Shown here piece after piece: positions 1-9,385 of a stretch of 64,000 bases of DNA. Within the stretch, counting starts at the first letter, position 1; each line of letters begins with the position of its first letter. The position numbers and the translations under genes are program-made. The notes beneath the pieces are model-generated. The model was given only the letters and a program-made list of their open reading frames with translations. It searched no databases and was not told the origin of the DNA. Origin of the DNA: Glutamicibacter arilaitensis Re117 (GTDB taxonomy: Bacteria; Actinomycetota; Actinomycetes; Actinomycetales; Micrococcaceae); NCBI RefSeq assembly GCF_000197735.1, contig NC_014550.1, forward strand, positions 3,782,001-3,846,000, given 5' to 3'.

Positions 1-896
1 ATTTCTGCGTCCTGGCCGGAGATGATCGGCAGGCCATCTTCGATGGACTTGCCGTAGCCGGCGTTGGACAGTGCGGTGATGATGCCGCGCGAGATGCCGT
101 CGAATGGCGAGAGGATGCCGTCGATCTGGGTCTTGCCGCCCTTGTAGTGGGCGGTGATCAGGTCTTCCATGCGCGACTGGGCTTCTTCCTGGCTCCAGCG
201 CAGGGTGGCTGCCTGCTCGATCTTGGTCTGGCCGGACTTGACCGTCAGGGTGCCGTCGTCCAGGAATGGCTTCAGGGTATCCATGGCGCCCTTCCAGAAG
301 AAGTGCGCGTTGTTGTCGTCGATCGAACCGGCGAACAGCTCGATGTTGAACTTGCCCTTCTTGTCGGTGCGCTTGCCCTCTTCGTCAGCCAGGCCCATGC
401 CGGTCAGCAGCGAGGTAGCCTGCTGCACGCCGACGTTGTAGTTGTCGAACGTGACATAGAAGTCGACGTTCTCGGTGCCGTTGATCAAGCGGTCGTAGGA
501 GATGATGGGGATGCCCTGGTCCGCTGCGGCCTGCAGCTGGGTGGACAGTGCGGTGCCATCGATGGAGGCGACTACCAGGATGTCATCACCCTTGGTAATC
601 ATCTGGTCGATCTGCTGCTGCTGGGTTGGGATGTCGTCATTGGCGAACTGCAGGTCGACTTCGAAGCCAGCTTCTTCCAGCTGGGACTTGACGGCTTCAC
701 CGTCAGCGATCCAACGCTCCGAAGTTTCGGTTGGCATAGCCACACCGACCTGGATGTCCTCTGGGGCAGTCGACTCTTCGCCGCCAGCACCTGCTCCACC
801 GCCGGCGCCACCGCCACTGCAAGCCGCCAATGCGCCAACCAGCGCCAGTGATCCTACCGTTGCCGCAGCTTTGCGGGTCCAGTTATTCCATGCCAT
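1..896 (-). CDS. chvE: Sugar ABC transporter substrate-binding lipoprotein, ChvE type (3' end cut by window edge)
   Basis: Periplasmic-type binding protein of a multiple-monosaccharide ABC importer. The first 298 codons are present and the C-terminus lies beyond base 1. The N-terminus (MAWNNWTRKAA, hydrophobic stretch, then LVGALAACSGG) is a lipoprotein signal with the lipidated Cys near residue 26, followed by a Gly/Ala-rich linker and a type-I periplasmic fold (VGVAMPTETSERW, LVVASIDGTAL). The ATG at 896 follows AAGGAGG. It lies downstream of araBDA and has its own copy of the operon's palindrome at 950-963, so L-arabinose or a related sugar is the likely ligand (inferred). ATPase and permease genes are expected to the left. 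Confidence 0.9.
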   Translation of the reverse strand, partial: MAWNNWTRKAAATVGSLALVGALAACSGGGAGGGAGAGGEESTAPEDIQVGVAMPTETSERWIADGEAVKSQLEEAGFEVDLQFANDDIPTQQQQIDQMITKGDDILVVASIDGTALSTQLQAAADQGIPIISYDRLINGTENVDFYVTFDNYNVGVQQATSLLTGMGLADEEGKRTDKKGKFNIELFAGSIDDNNAHFFWKGAMDTLKPFLDDGTLTVKSGQTKIEQAATLRWSQEEAQSRMEDLITAHYKGGKTQIDGILSPFDGISRGIITALSNAGYGKSIEDGLPIISGQDAE

Positions 897-949
897 CTTT
901 TCCTCCTTGAAAGGTTGCCATATCTGATAATGAGACTGAGCTCACATCA

Positions 950-963
950 TGTTAGCGCTAACA
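950..963. promoter_or_regulatory. LacI-family operator upstream of the sugar-binding protein gene
   Basis: Perfect 14-bp palindrome TGTTAGCGCTAACA with the central CG typical of LacI/GalR operators. It is identical to the palindrome at 5048-5061 upstream of araB. The adjacent LacI-type regulator (5116-6171) is the obvious candidate to bind both. Confidence 0.75.
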
Positions 964-1014
964 CAGCGATTTGAGCCACCCCAAATGTAAATAAATTAAG
1001 ATTCCTTACTCATT

Positions 1015-1048
1015 GGTTATGCACGCGCATTGCAGCACGTGCATAACC
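1015..1048 (-). terminator. Hairpin after araA
   Basis: Perfect 11-bp inverted repeat (GGTTATGCACG / CGTGCATAACC, 12-base loop) just downstream of the araA stop. On the minus strand an AT-rich but not T-only tract follows. Probably terminates or attenuates the araBDA transcript before the binding-protein gene, which has its own operator. Confidence 0.5.
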
Positions 1049-1071
1049 ATGGGAAAGGGCCTTGTGAGCTG

Positions 1072-2583
1072 TTAGAAACCCTGAGCCAAGCGATAGTAGC
1101 TCTGGTTCACGCGAATCTGCTGCGCGAAGTTCCGGCGGGTGGTTTCCTCATCGATGACCAGCAGCTCGGTGCCCGCGATTTCAGCGAACACCTCGAATGC
1201 CTCCAGCCCTGCGGCGGTGGACATCACGGTGTGGTGCGCGCCGCCGGCGGCCAGCCAGGACTCGGACGAAGTGTTGAAGTCCGGACGCGGGCTCCACACG
1301 GCACGGGCTACCGGAAGGTTGGGAAGGTCTGCCGGCGGGGTGACCACGTCGACGACATTTGCGGTCAAGCGGAAACGCTCGCGCATATCGGCCATGGAGA
1401 CCACGACCGCACCTTCGGTGGCGTCGGCATTGAAGACCATGCGTACTGGATCCTCGCGGCCTCCAATACCCAGCGGGTGGATTTCCACGCGCGGCTTGGA
1501 GGTGGTTAGCGACGGGCAGATCTCCAGCATGTGGGCGCCGAGAATCAGTTCCTTGCCCGGGGTCAGATCGTAGGTGTAATCCTCCATCAGCGAGGCGCCG
1601 CCGGGCAGGCCTTCGCCCATGACCTTGGCCGCACGCACCAGCACCGCGGTCTTCCAGTCACCCTCGGCACCGAAGCCGTAGCCCTTGCCCATCAGGCGCT
1701 GCACGGCCAGGCCTGGCAGCTGCTTCAACCCGCCCAGATCTTCGAAGTTGGTGGTGAAGGCCTTGGCGTGCGCTGCGCCAAGGAAGGTCTCCAAAGCGAT
1801 TTCCTGGCGCGCTACGTAGCGCAACGACTCATGGCGGGCACCGGAAGCGCGCAGTTCTTCGACAACGTCGTATTCACGCTCGTATTCGGCGACCAGTGCG
1901 TCGACCTCGGTTTCGGACACGGCTTCTACGGCTTCGACCAGGTCGTTGACCGCCCAGGTGTTCACCGAAACGCCGAAGCGGATTTCGGCTTCGGTCTTAT
2001 CTCCCTCGGTGACTGCGACATTGCGCATGTTGTCGCCGAAGCGGACCAGATTCAGGTTCTGCACGGCGTGGAAACCGGCAGCGCCGCGGATCCAGGTGCC
2101 TATGCGCTTGGCAACGGCAGGGTTGGACACGTGCCCCACCACGGTGGTGCGCGCAGCGCCCAGGCGGGTAGCCAGGTAAGCGTATTCGCGGTCGCCGTGC
2201 GCGGCCTGGTTCAGGTTCATGAAGTCGAAGTCGATTGAGTCCCATGGCAGTTCTACGTTCGCCTGAGTGTGCAGGTGCAGCAGCGGCTTGGTCAGGGCCT
2301 TGAGGCCGTTGATCCACATCTTGGCCGGGCTGAAGGTGTGCATCCAGGTGATGACACCCAGCACGTTCTCATCCGAGTTGGCCGCCAGCATGGCGCGGCG
2401 GATCGACTCGGAGTCCTTGAGCACTGGCTTCCAGATGATCTTTGCCGGAACCTGCTCCGAAGCGTCCAGTGCTCGGGCCACCTCGGTGGATTGCTCGGCA
2501 ACCTGGCGCAGGGTTTCTTCGCCGTACAGGTCCTGGCTTCCGGTGAAGAACCAGATTTCTTTGTCGTTATATGCCTTGGCCAT
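1072..2583 (-). CDS. araA: L-arabinose isomerase
   Basis: Converts L-arabinose to L-ribulose in the cytoplasm. It has 503 residues, the usual AraA length. Family segments include [15 protein letters not shown] at the N-terminus, the central [18 protein letters not shown] block that carries a metal-binding Glu, and [12 protein letters not shown]. The gene starts 7 bases after the araD stop and is the third gene of an araB-araD-araA transcript controlled by the palindrome upstream of araB. Confidence 0.96.
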   Translation of the reverse strand: MAKAYNDKEIWFFTGSQDLYGEETLRQVAEQSTEVARALDASEQVPAKIIWKPVLKDSESIRRAMLAANSDENVLGVITWMHTFSPAKMWINGLKALTKPLLHLHTQANVELPWDSIDFDFMNLNQAAHGDREYAYLATRLGAARTTVVGHVSNPAVAKRIGTWIRGAAGFHAVQNLNLVRFGDNMRNVAVTEGDKTEAEIRFGVSVNTWAVNDLVEAVEAVSETEVDALVAEYEREYDVVEELRASGARHESLRYVARQEIALETFLGAAHAKAFTTNFEDLGGLKQLPGLAVQRLMGKGYGFGAEGDWKTAVLVRAAKVMGEGLPGGASLMEDYTYDLTPGKELILGAHMLEICPSLTTSKPRVEIHPLGIGGREDPVRMVFNADATEGAVVVSMADMRERFRLTANVVDVVTPPADLPNLPVARAVWSPRPDFNTSSESWLAAGGAHHTVMSTAAGLEAFEVFAEIAGTELLVIDEETTRRNFAQQIRVNQSYYRLAQGF

Positions 2584-2590
2584 GATGTCC

Positions 2591-3307
2591 TTACTGTCCG
2601 TAAACGTTCTTGTAGCGCTCGTAGAGCGAGTCGATATGCTGCTGGTCGATGGCCGCTGGGTCTCCCAGCTGGCGCGAGATGTGCACGGTGCGCGCTACTT
2701 CCTCGCACATCACTGCGGCCTTGACCGAGGCCTTGGCATCCTTGCCGATCGTGAATGGCCCGTGATTGCGCATCAGCACCGCAGGGCTGCGCGATTCGCT
2801 CAAGGTAGAGACGATGCCGCGTCCAATGGAGTCATCGCCGATGATCGCAAACGGGCCAACCGGGATCGGGCCGCCGAATTCATCGGCCATCATGGTCAGC
2901 ACGCAAGGAATTTCTTCGCCGCGGGCCGCCCAGGCGGTGGCGTAGGTGGAGTGGGTATGCACCACGCCGCCGACTTCTGGCATGTGCTCGTAGGTGTAGG
3001 CGTGGGCCGCGGTATCCGAGGAAGGTGCACGGGTGCCATCCAGGAGCTTGCCGTCCAAGGTGCAGACCACCATGGACTGTGCGGTCAGCTCGTCGTAGGC
3101 GACGCCCGATGGCTTGATCACGAACAGATCCGCGCTGCCGTCGGTGATTTCCGGGTGGCGTACGCGCTGGGAGACGTTGCCAGCGGTCCAGACCACCAGC
3201 TCGTAGCGCGGCAATTCGGCGTGCAGGTCGGCGACGATCTGGCGGACCTTGGACACCTCGTCCTGCATCGACTGCGGGTAATCCGCGAGGGACTTGAGCT
3301 CACTCAT
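2591..3307 (-). CDS. araD: L-ribulose-5-phosphate 4-epimerase
   Basis: Class-II aldolase-fold, zinc-dependent epimerase that turns L-ribulose 5-phosphate into D-xylulose 5-phosphate. It has 238 residues. The metal-binding His pair is visible in [14 protein letters not shown], preceded by [11 protein letters not shown] and followed by [11 protein letters not shown]. The frame is open further upstream, but the ATG at 3307 ([12 protein letters not shown]) gives the family-typical N-terminus and leaves a short 25-base gap to araB. Middle gene of the araBDA operon. Confidence 0.94.
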   Translation of the reverse strand: MSELKSLADYPQSMQDEVSKVRQIVADLHAELPRYELVVWTAGNVSQRVRHPEITDGSADLFVIKPSGVAYDELTAQSMVVCTLDGKLLDGTRAPSSDTAAHAYTYEHMPEVGGVVHTHSTYATAWAARGEEIPCVLTMMADEFGGPIPVGPFAIIGDDSIGRGIVSTLSESRSPAVLMRNHGPFTIGKDAKASVKAAVMCEEVARTVHISRQLGDPAAIDQQHIDSLYERYKNVYGQ

Positions 3308-3332
3308 GGTTTCTTGGCTTTCTTCTCGAAAA

Positions 3333-4946
3333 TTACAAGGCTGCGATGGCTGCGCGCTGAATGGCCAAACCGGATTCATAGTTCGCCAGCCAGGCGCTGT
3401 AGCCGGCAACATCCTCCGGCAGTGGCGATGCCTCCTGGGTTTTGGCCGACGCGAAGACCTGTCCGTTGAGGAAGGCATCCAGGCTGGTGTCCGGGTTGGA
3501 TTCCAGGTACTTCCGGAAGCTGGCAAGCACCGCAATTCCCCACGGACCACCGTGGCCGGCGGTTTGCGAAACGCTCACCGGGGTATCCAGTGCTGCGGCG
3601 AGGAAACGCTGGGCCACACCGGCAGTACGGAATATGCCGCCATGGGCATGCATCTTTTCCGCCCTCACGCCTTCGGCAGCCAGCACCTTCATGCCCAGGC
3701 TCAGGGTGGCGAACATGCCGTAGACCTGTGCGCGCATCAGGTTGGCCAGGTTCAGCGAGGAATCCGGGGTGCGGATGATCAACGGGCGCCCCTGCTCCAA
3801 GCCGGTGACCGGCTCTCCGGAAAGGTTGTTGTAGGCCAGCAGCCCGGCGCCATCGGCCGCGCCTTCCAATGCGGAGCCGAGCAAGGCCCCGAAGACCTCA
3901 TCGCTGGAGGCGGTAGCGCCCAAAGCGCGGGCGAAGTCGCCGAACACCCCGGCCCAAACACCGATTTCGCTTGCTCCGTTGTTGCAGTGGACCATGGCAA
4001 CGCTATCGCCTGCCGGGGTGGTCACCACATCGATTTCGTGGTGCAAGCCTGCCAGGGGCTGATCGAGCACCAGCATGGCGAAGATCGAGGTTCCTGCCGA
4101 GACGTTGCCGGTGCGCACGGCCACCGAGTTGGTGGCCACCATGCCGGTTCCGGCATCGCCCTCTGGCGGGCAGAAGGGCACTCCTGTTTGCAAGGTTCCG
4201 GTGGGATCCAGCAGCCGGGCACCTGATTCGCTGAGCTTGCCGGCCGCAGCGCCAGCTGGCAGCACGGCAGGAAGCAGTTCTTCCAACCGGTGCGGGGCTG
4301 GGTAGGAAGCAGCTAGTTGCGCGAAGGTTTCAAGCATTGCGGCATCGTAATTGCCGGTGGCAGTGTCGATCGGGAACATGCCCGAGGCATCGCCTACACC
4401 CAGCACCTTTTCGCCGGTGAGCTGTTCATGGACGTACCCGGCCAGGGTGGTCAGGTGCGCAACCTTGGCCACATGCGCTTCACGGTCCAGCATGGCTTGG
4501 AAGTAGTGGGCCACCGACCAGCGCAGCGGAATATTGAACCCGAAGGCTTCGGTGAGCTTCGCGGCGGCGGCCGAGGTGTTGGTGTTGCGCCACGTGCGGA
4601 AAGGTACCAGCAGTTCACCGGATTCATCGAAGGCCATGTAGCCGTGCATCATGGCCGAGATGCCAACCGAGGCGAAGCTGGCGGGGGTTATGCCGTAGCG
4701 CTGGCGGCAGTCGGCAAGCAGGGCTGCGAAGCAGTCCTGCAGGCCGGCGTGGATGGACTCGATCGAGTAGGTCCACAGCTGGTCGGAGAACTGGTTCTCC
4801 CACTGATGGCTGCCGCTGGAGAGTTGCTGGAAGTCCGGGCCAATCAGGCTGGCCTTGATGTTGGTCGATCCCAATTCGATGCCAAGGACGGCGTTTCCTT
4901 CAGCAATCAGCTGGGCCGCGGGTGCAGTCGGGTGCACGTTCTCCAT
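3333..4946 (-). CDS. araB: FGGY-family kinase, L-ribulokinase (AraB-like)
   Basis: Phosphorylates L-ribulose with ATP. The protein has 537 residues and two FGGY actin-like domains. The N-terminal phosphate loop reads GIELGSTNIKASLIG, the nucleotide region includes GNVSAGTSIFAMLV, and a C-terminal MHAHGGIFRTAGVAQ block follows. I chose the ATG at 4946 (MENVHPT) because GGACGGAG lies just upstream; an in-frame start at 5021 has no better signal. The substrate is inferred from its place ahead of araD and araA. First gene of the operon, with an operator at 5048-5061. Confidence 0.88.
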   Translation of the reverse strand: MENVHPTAPAAQLIAEGNAVLGIELGSTNIKASLIGPDFQQLSSGSHQWENQFSDQLWTYSIESIHAGLQDCFAALLADCRQRYGITPASFASVGISAMMHGYMAFDESGELLVPFRTWRNTNTSAAAAKLTEAFGFNIPLRWSVAHYFQAMLDREAHVAKVAHLTTLAGYVHEQLTGEKVLGVGDASGMFPIDTATGNYDAAMLETFAQLAASYPAPHRLEELLPAVLPAGAAAGKLSESGARLLDPTGTLQTGVPFCPPEGDAGTGMVATNSVAVRTGNVSAGTSIFAMLVLDQPLAGLHHEIDVVTTPAGDSVAMVHCNNGASEIGVWAGVFGDFARALGATASSDEVFGALLGSALEGAADGAGLLAYNNLSGEPVTGLEQGRPLIIRTPDSSLNLANLMRAQVYGMFATLSLGMKVLAAEGVRAEKMHAHGGIFRTAGVAQRFLAAALDTPVSVSQTAGHGGPWGIAVLASFRKYLESNPDTSLDAFLNGQVFASAKTQEASPLPEDVAGYSAWLANYESGLAIQRAAIAAL

Positions 4947-5047
4947 GGATTCTCCGTCCTGAAGCCCGCCTGTTGCGGACTGCGTCTTTGCATTGCCAGC
5001 GATCGCCAAGGGCTTCACCACGATTAGCTGGCTGAACTTCGACTCAA

Positions 5048-5061
5048 TGTTAGCGCTAACA
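5048..5061. promoter_or_regulatory. LacI-family operator upstream of araB
   Basis: Perfect palindrome TGTTAGCGCTAACA, the same 14 bases as at 950-963. It lies about 100 bases upstream of the araB start and between araB and the end of the LacI-type regulator gene. Confidence 0.78.
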
Positions 5062-5115
5062 AAATGCGATGCGCAACACCCATGCCATTGACCAACGGCA
5101 CAGTGGAGTTTTTAT

Positions 5116-6171
5116 CTACCCCAGCGCGGCAGTGCTGTCCCGAACCACCAGCACAGGGACGATGACCTTTGGCAGAGTATGGCCAGGTTTGCCCTCCAGC
5201 AATTCAGCCAGGGCGGTCCGGCCAATTTCCTGGAAGGGCTGGCGCACTGTTGAGAGCGTTGGAATCAAGTACTCAGCAACCTGCAAGTCATCAAAGCCAA
5301 TGACCGACACATCCTGCGGAATCTTCAATCCCGCCTCCCAGAAGGCGCGCATCAGACCGATGGCAAGGTAGTCATTAGCGGCAAAGACCGCAGTAACTTC
5401 GCCCGAACGCACGTGCTCGACCAGGCGCTTTCCGGCTTCGTAGCCTCCTGGCGACATCCACGAACCCCCCGGCACCTCCAGTGGAGAGTCATCGAAGTGG
5501 GCCATGGCCTCTAACCAGCCCACCTTGCGTTCGGCGGCGTCGAACCAGCCGGTGGGACCCGAAACATGGGCAATCTTCCGGTGCCCCAGCTCCAACAGGT
5601 GGTTTACCGCCTGATGCGCGCCGGCACGCTGATCGACATAGACATAATGCGCCGGGTCATCAGCGGGAACATCGGTGCGGGCAGCAACAACCACCACCGG
5701 AATCTTCAAGGCCGCAGCATCCAAGGCGTCTGTGACCTCGTTGAAGGAAGCGACCACGACCACACCGTCAACGCCTTGGTCAATCAAATGGCTCAGGGCT
5801 TTGGCGGAGGAATGAACGTCATAATCTTCCATCGCGGTTACCGTTACGAAATAGCCCTCGGCCCGGGCCGCCGCCTCGACACCGAGCACCGTGGATTGCG
5901 GTCCGAAGAACTCGCTGCCGATAGTCAGGATGCCGATAGTGCTTGATGACGCTGTGGCCAGTTCGCGTGCGGCTCGATTGCGCCGGTATCCGAGTTGGCG
6001 GATCGCGTCCATCACCTGTTCACGGGTTCGGGCCCTGACATTTGGATGGTCATTGAGCACGCGGGAGACCGTCTGATGGGACACCCCTGCCATGACCGCC
6101 ACGTCTGCCATCGACGGTGGTCGGTTTCCTGGGCGCCCTTCACCGGGCTGAGCAATGTTCACAACCGTCAT
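5116..6171 (-). CDS. araR: LacI-family transcriptional regulator of the arabinose genes
   Basis: The N-terminal helix-turn-helix (SMADVAVMAGVSHQTVSRVL, then NDHPNV) is followed by a periplasmic-binding-protein-like sensor domain (IGILTIGSEFFGP, VFAANDYLAIGLMRAF, SVIGFDDLQVAEYLIP). The length is about 351 residues, normal for the family. The ATG at 6171 is preferred; a GTG at 6183 is in frame but sits directly on its GGAAAG. It lies upstream of araB in the same direction, and the two identical 14-bp palindromes nearby are its probable sites, with an arabinose-pathway sugar as likely inducer (inferred). Confidence 0.87.
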   Translation of the reverse strand: MTVVNIAQPGEGRPGNRPPSMADVAVMAGVSHQTVSRVLNDHPNVRARTREQVMDAIRQLGYRRNRAARELATASSSTIGILTIGSEFFGPQSTVLGVEAAARAEGYFVTVTAMEDYDVHSSAKALSHLIDQGVDGVVVVASFNEVTDALDAAALKIPVVVVAARTDVPADDPAHYVYVDQRAGAHQAVNHLLELGHRKIAHVSGPTGWFDAAERKVGWLEAMAHFDDSPLEVPGGSWMSPGGYEAGKRLVEHVRSGEVTAVFAANDYLAIGLMRAFWEAGLKIPQDVSVIGFDDLQVAEYLIPTLSTVRQPFQEIGRTALAELLEGKPGHTLPKVIVPVLVVRDSTAALG

Positions 6172-6330
6172 TATTGCAAACACTTTCCATCAGGCGGGCA
6201 TGGATCAGCTGGGGCGAGGGTCTAAAATCTTGCTAAATCGCCTATCCCGCCAGCTAACCAGGTGAAGAGTGCAGCGCTGCTAATCGATGGACTTCCCGCA
6301 ATGCCGGTTGCTTTGCCAGCACATATGGGA

Positions 6331-6362
6331 AAGTGCCGGCAAGCCTTAATCTGCCGACACTT
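6331..6362 (-). terminator. Hairpin after the NCS2 permease gene
   Basis: Imperfect 11-bp inverted repeat (AAGTGCCGGCA / TGCCGACACTT, one mismatch) within the 256-base gap between the permease stop and the LacI gene. No coding capacity was credible in this gap. Read leftwards it would end the permease transcript; the T-tract is weak. Confidence 0.4.
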
Positions 6363-6427
6363 TTCACCTTTGGGAGCTCTCGCTTCCACACCCTGATTCG
6401 GGTTCACCGCGCACCGCTTCGGCTCAT

Positions 6428-7963
6428 TCAGTGCCCGGAAAGGTTGGTGGGCTTGGGCACCGGCATCTGAATGGCTCCGGTCTGGATCTTCTCGAATTCA
6501 TCGGGTGTGACTACCGGAATTTCGTAGCCTTCCTTGTCGATGAGCTTGCCGCCCACGTAGTGGTCGCCCTCGAGCAATCCGCAGATCTCTTCGGTCTTGA
6601 CCATGCGCGGTGGAGCGGCGGAGAAGACCGAGCTGTTCTTTGTATTCCCGAATTGGAATTCATTGAAAAGCAGGTTCAACAGCACCGCCATGACGGCTGC
6701 CGAGGAGATTCCGGAGTGGAAGATCGTCTCAAACCAGGTTGGGAATCCGGCATAGAAGTCAGGCTTCACAATCGGAATGCATCCGAAGGCAATTGATGCC
6801 GCAACAATGACCAGGTTCATGCCGTCGTACTTGACCTTGGAGAGCGTGCGAATCCCAGAGGCCGCGACCGTACCGAAGAGCACGATACCGGCACCGCCGA
6901 GCACCGGGGTGGGGATGGCGGCCACGACCCGTCCGAGGATCGGGAGCAGGCCGAGCACCACTAGGATGCCACCGCCGGCAGCGACGACGAAACGGCTGGT
7001 AATCCCGGTAATTGCCACAAGTCCGACATTCTGCGCAAACGCCGACTGCGTAAAGGTGTTGAAAATCGGGGCCACCGCAGAAGAAGCCATATCAGCACGA
7101 AGGCCGTTCGCGATGCGTTTGGAATCGACCTTGGATCCGGCGATCTCCCCCACTGCCAGAATATCTGCGGTCGTCTCGGTGAGAATCACCAGCACCACGA
7201 TGGTCATGGAGATGATGCCGCCGATCTCGAAAACCGGCATGCCAAAAGCCAGCGGCTGCGGGAACGCGAAGATGGCGCCATGCCCGACCTGGGAGAAATC
7301 TGCCATGCCAAGCAGTGCGGCCGCGACGGTGCCGAATACGATGGCCAGCAAGATCGACATCCGTGAAATCGCCGCGTTGCCGACCTTGGAAAGCAGCAGC
7401 ACAACCAGCAGCGTACCCGCGGCCAGGCCGATATTGGCCAGCGACCCGTAGTCTGGGGCCGCCGCATCCCCGCCCATCGCCCAGTTGGCGGCGACCGGGG
7501 TCAGCGAAATGCCGATCATGGTAATCACCACGCCGGTGACAACCGGCGGGAAGAATCGGATGATCCTGGCGAAGAAAGGAGCAATGAGGAATCCAATGAG
7601 CGCTGCGGCCAGCACGGCGCCAAACACCGCCTGGATTCCCCCGCTGCCGTTGACGATTGCCACCATGGTGGCGACCGAGGCAAAGGAGGTGCCCTGGACC
7701 AGCGGCAATTGGGCCCCGAAGAATGGGATGCCGATGGTCTGCAGGATCGTTGCCAAGCCGCCGACAAATAGGCAGCAGGCGACCAGCAGTCCAACTTCAT
7801 CTGGCGCCATCCCCGCGGCGTTGCCGATGATCAGCGGCGGTGCAATGATGCCGCCGTACATGGTCAATACATGCTGCAGCCCATAGGCGAAGGTCTTCCC
7901 AAAAGGAAGGCGCATGTCTTCAGGCCGGGGGCTTTTGATAGATTCATTGTGCGTAGCGCTCAA
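6428..7963 (-). CDS. NCS2-family urate/xanthine permease
   Basis: Proton-coupled purine permease of the nucleobase-ascorbate (NCS2) family, 511 residues, with a hydrophobic multi-span core. Family hallmarks are the QH motif in YGLQHVLTMYGG in the first helix and the signature QNVGLVAITGITSR near residue 320. Urate is inferred as substrate because the gene follows the uraD-uraH-uricase genes on the same strand. A hairpin at 7992-8025 lies between them, so expression may be only partly coupled. Xanthine or uracil remain possible substrates. Confidence 0.88.
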   Translation of the reverse strand: MSATHNESIKSPRPEDMRLPFGKTFAYGLQHVLTMYGGIIAPPLIIGNAAGMAPDEVGLLVACCLFVGGLATILQTIGIPFFGAQLPLVQGTSFASVATMVAIVNGSGGIQAVFGAVLAAALIGFLIAPFFARIIRFFPPVVTGVVITMIGISLTPVAANWAMGGDAAAPDYGSLANIGLAAGTLLVVLLLSKVGNAAISRMSILLAIVFGTVAAALLGMADFSQVGHGAIFAFPQPLAFGMPVFEIGGIISMTIVVLVILTETTADILAVGEIAGSKVDSKRIANGLRADMASSAVAPIFNTFTQSAFAQNVGLVAITGITSRFVVAAGGGILVVLGLLPILGRVVAAIPTPVLGGAGIVLFGTVAASGIRTLSKVKYDGMNLVIVAASIAFGCIPIVKPDFYAGFPTWFETIFHSGISSAAVMAVLLNLLFNEFQFGNTKNSSVFSAAPPRMVKTEEICGLLEGDHYVGGKLIDKEGYEIPVVTPDEFEKIQTGAIQMPVPKPTNLSGH

Positions 7964-7991
7964 GGCTGACCTCCTACGTCAGTCGCTGCCA

Positions 7992-8025
7992 AAGTGATGC
8001 CGGCGTTGCCGCGCCGGCATCACTT
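7992..8025 (-). terminator. Hairpin between uricase and permease
   Basis: Perfect 14-bp inverted repeat (AAGTGATGCCGGCG / CGCCGGCATCACTT, 6-base loop) just after the uricase stop. It lacks a strong T-run, so it may reduce rather than end transcription into the permease gene. Confidence 0.5.
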
Positions 8026-8038
8026 CAACGCCGTCAGG

Positions 8039-8962
8039 TTAGGCAAATGCCGGGATATTGGACCAGATTGGGTGATTCGACTCGGTCTCCTCGCGGGTGA
8101 TGGTCGCTTCGATCAGCCCATAGGGGCGGTCAGCGGCGAAGAAGACTTCGTTCGGGTTATCCTGCCCGAAAGCGTCCAAATCAACGAGGAAATGGTGCTT
8201 GTTCGGCAGTGACATCCTGATCTCGGCTATTTCCGGATGTGCTTCGAGTACCGCCTTGCCCATCTGGAACATGCTCTGCTGCAGTGCGTATGAATGGGTG
8301 CTGGCGAAGCGCGTGAGCAAGAGGTTGCGCACCGAGGCGTAGACTCCATCGAAGTCGATGCCCGCTTCGAGGCCCTGATCGGTGTAGCGCCAGCGGGCAG
8401 TCACGTCGGTGGCCAGGATGCGGTCTGTGGTTTCCTTCAGGACCGTATATTTGTCCACCGGGAAACCGTGGAATTCGCTGCCCGTGGATTTGAGCACGGT
8501 GAGGTCCTCCAAGCCGGCCACAATGGACTTTTTGCCGTCGTCGCCGATTTCCAGCACCGCTGTGCGGACCTCCGACTTGTTCTGCGAGAACGCATGGTCA
8601 TGGTCGTTGATGCGATCCCAGAAGAATTGCTGGGCTGCCCAGCGACCTCCGGTGACCCAATCGAACGAGCCGGTGAAGTGCTCACCGAGCTGGAGAAGGA
8701 ATTCCTCCACGGTGCCAACGCCATTGCGGGCCAGTCCGTAGACGGTGTTTTTCTGGGTGTCGGTGGCAACGACATGTGAGTTGTCGCCATCGATGTGGGC
8801 CGCGGTGAAGTCGCCATGCAGCTGGCTGGTGACGTTCAGGTCCTGGATCTGATGACGAGGGGTGTCGCGGGTGATCTTGACCAGGCGGACTTCAGCCTTG
8901 CCGTATTGATTGGATCCGAGCACGATCTTGGTGTCGGTTGGGGCGGTGGTTTCGATAGTCAT
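8039..8962 (-). CDS. pucL: Urate oxidase (uricase)
   Basis: Cofactor-free oxidase that converts urate to 5-hydroxyisourate. It has 307 residues and the duplicated T-fold. The N-terminal NQYGKAEVRLVKITRD contains the conserved Lys, and VVATDTQKNTVY contains the catalytic Thr region. The C-terminal half carries the family segments HHFLVDLDAFGQDNPNEVF and PYGLIEATI. It starts 3 bases after the uraH stop, so the two are almost certainly co-transcribed. Confidence 0.95.
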   Translation of the reverse strand: MTIETTAPTDTKIVLGSNQYGKAEVRLVKITRDTPRHQIQDLNVTSQLHGDFTAAHIDGDNSHVVATDTQKNTVYGLARNGVGTVEEFLLQLGEHFTGSFDWVTGGRWAAQQFFWDRINDHDHAFSQNKSEVRTAVLEIGDDGKKSIVAGLEDLTVLKSTGSEFHGFPVDKYTVLKETTDRILATDVTARWRYTDQGLEAGIDFDGVYASVRNLLLTRFASTHSYALQQSMFQMGKAVLEAHPEIAEIRMSLPNKHHFLVDLDAFGQDNPNEVFFAADRPYGLIEATITREETESNHPIWSNIPAFA

Positions 8963-8965
8963 TTT

Positions 8966-9322
8966 CTAACTCCCTCGGTACGTGGAATATGCGAACGGGC
9001 TGATAAGAAGGGGTACGTGGTAATGCTCGGCGACATCATTGACGAAGAAGTCGATTGTTACCGCGGGGAAGAAGGTTTCCGTTCCCTGCTTCCCGAAGTA
9101 GGCTCCGGTTTCAAAGGAAATCCGGTAGTGGCCGGCTTCAACCTGCACCGGTCCGAGGTTCTTGATGCGGCCGTCCGCATCGGTGGAACCTGAACCGATT
9201 TCTTGCCAGCCGGATGCGCTCTTGGCTTCCAGCATGGCCTTGACACCGGAGGCAGGCCTCCCGGTCCCGGTGTCGAGAATATGGGTAGTGATCTGGCTGC
9301 GTTCTTCGTTGGCAGCTGGCAT
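8966..9322 (-). CDS. uraH: 5-hydroxyisourate hydrolase (transthyretin-like)
   Basis: Hydrolyses 5-hydroxyisourate to OHCU, the second step of urate breakdown. It has 118 residues. The N-terminal ITTHILDTGTGRPASGV carries the conserved His, HYHVPLLISPFAYSTY is the family core, and the protein ends in the hallmark tetrapeptide YRGS. The ATG at 9322 follows AGGAGATGAAATC; a longer reading to 9364 is less likely. It sits between uraD and uricase. Confidence 0.95.
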   Translation of the reverse strand: MPAANEERSQITTHILDTGTGRPASGVKAMLEAKSASGWQEIGSGSTDADGRIKNLGPVQVEAGHYRISFETGAYFGKQGTETFFPAVTIDFFVNDVAEHYHVPLLISPFAYSTYRGS

Positions 9323-9385
9323 GATTTCATCTCCTAGATTTTTGGAGGGCATTGAGGCGTGCACGGGGATGGTCTTGGCACCGGT

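Noticed and set aside
147..851. 234-codon + strand frame at the left edge
   Set aside because: Antisense to the sugar-binding lipoprotein gene; no protein-like motifs.
6222..6407. 61-codon minus-strand frame between the permease and LacI genes
   Set aside because: No ribosome binding site, no recognisable features, and it overlaps a probable terminator hairpin.
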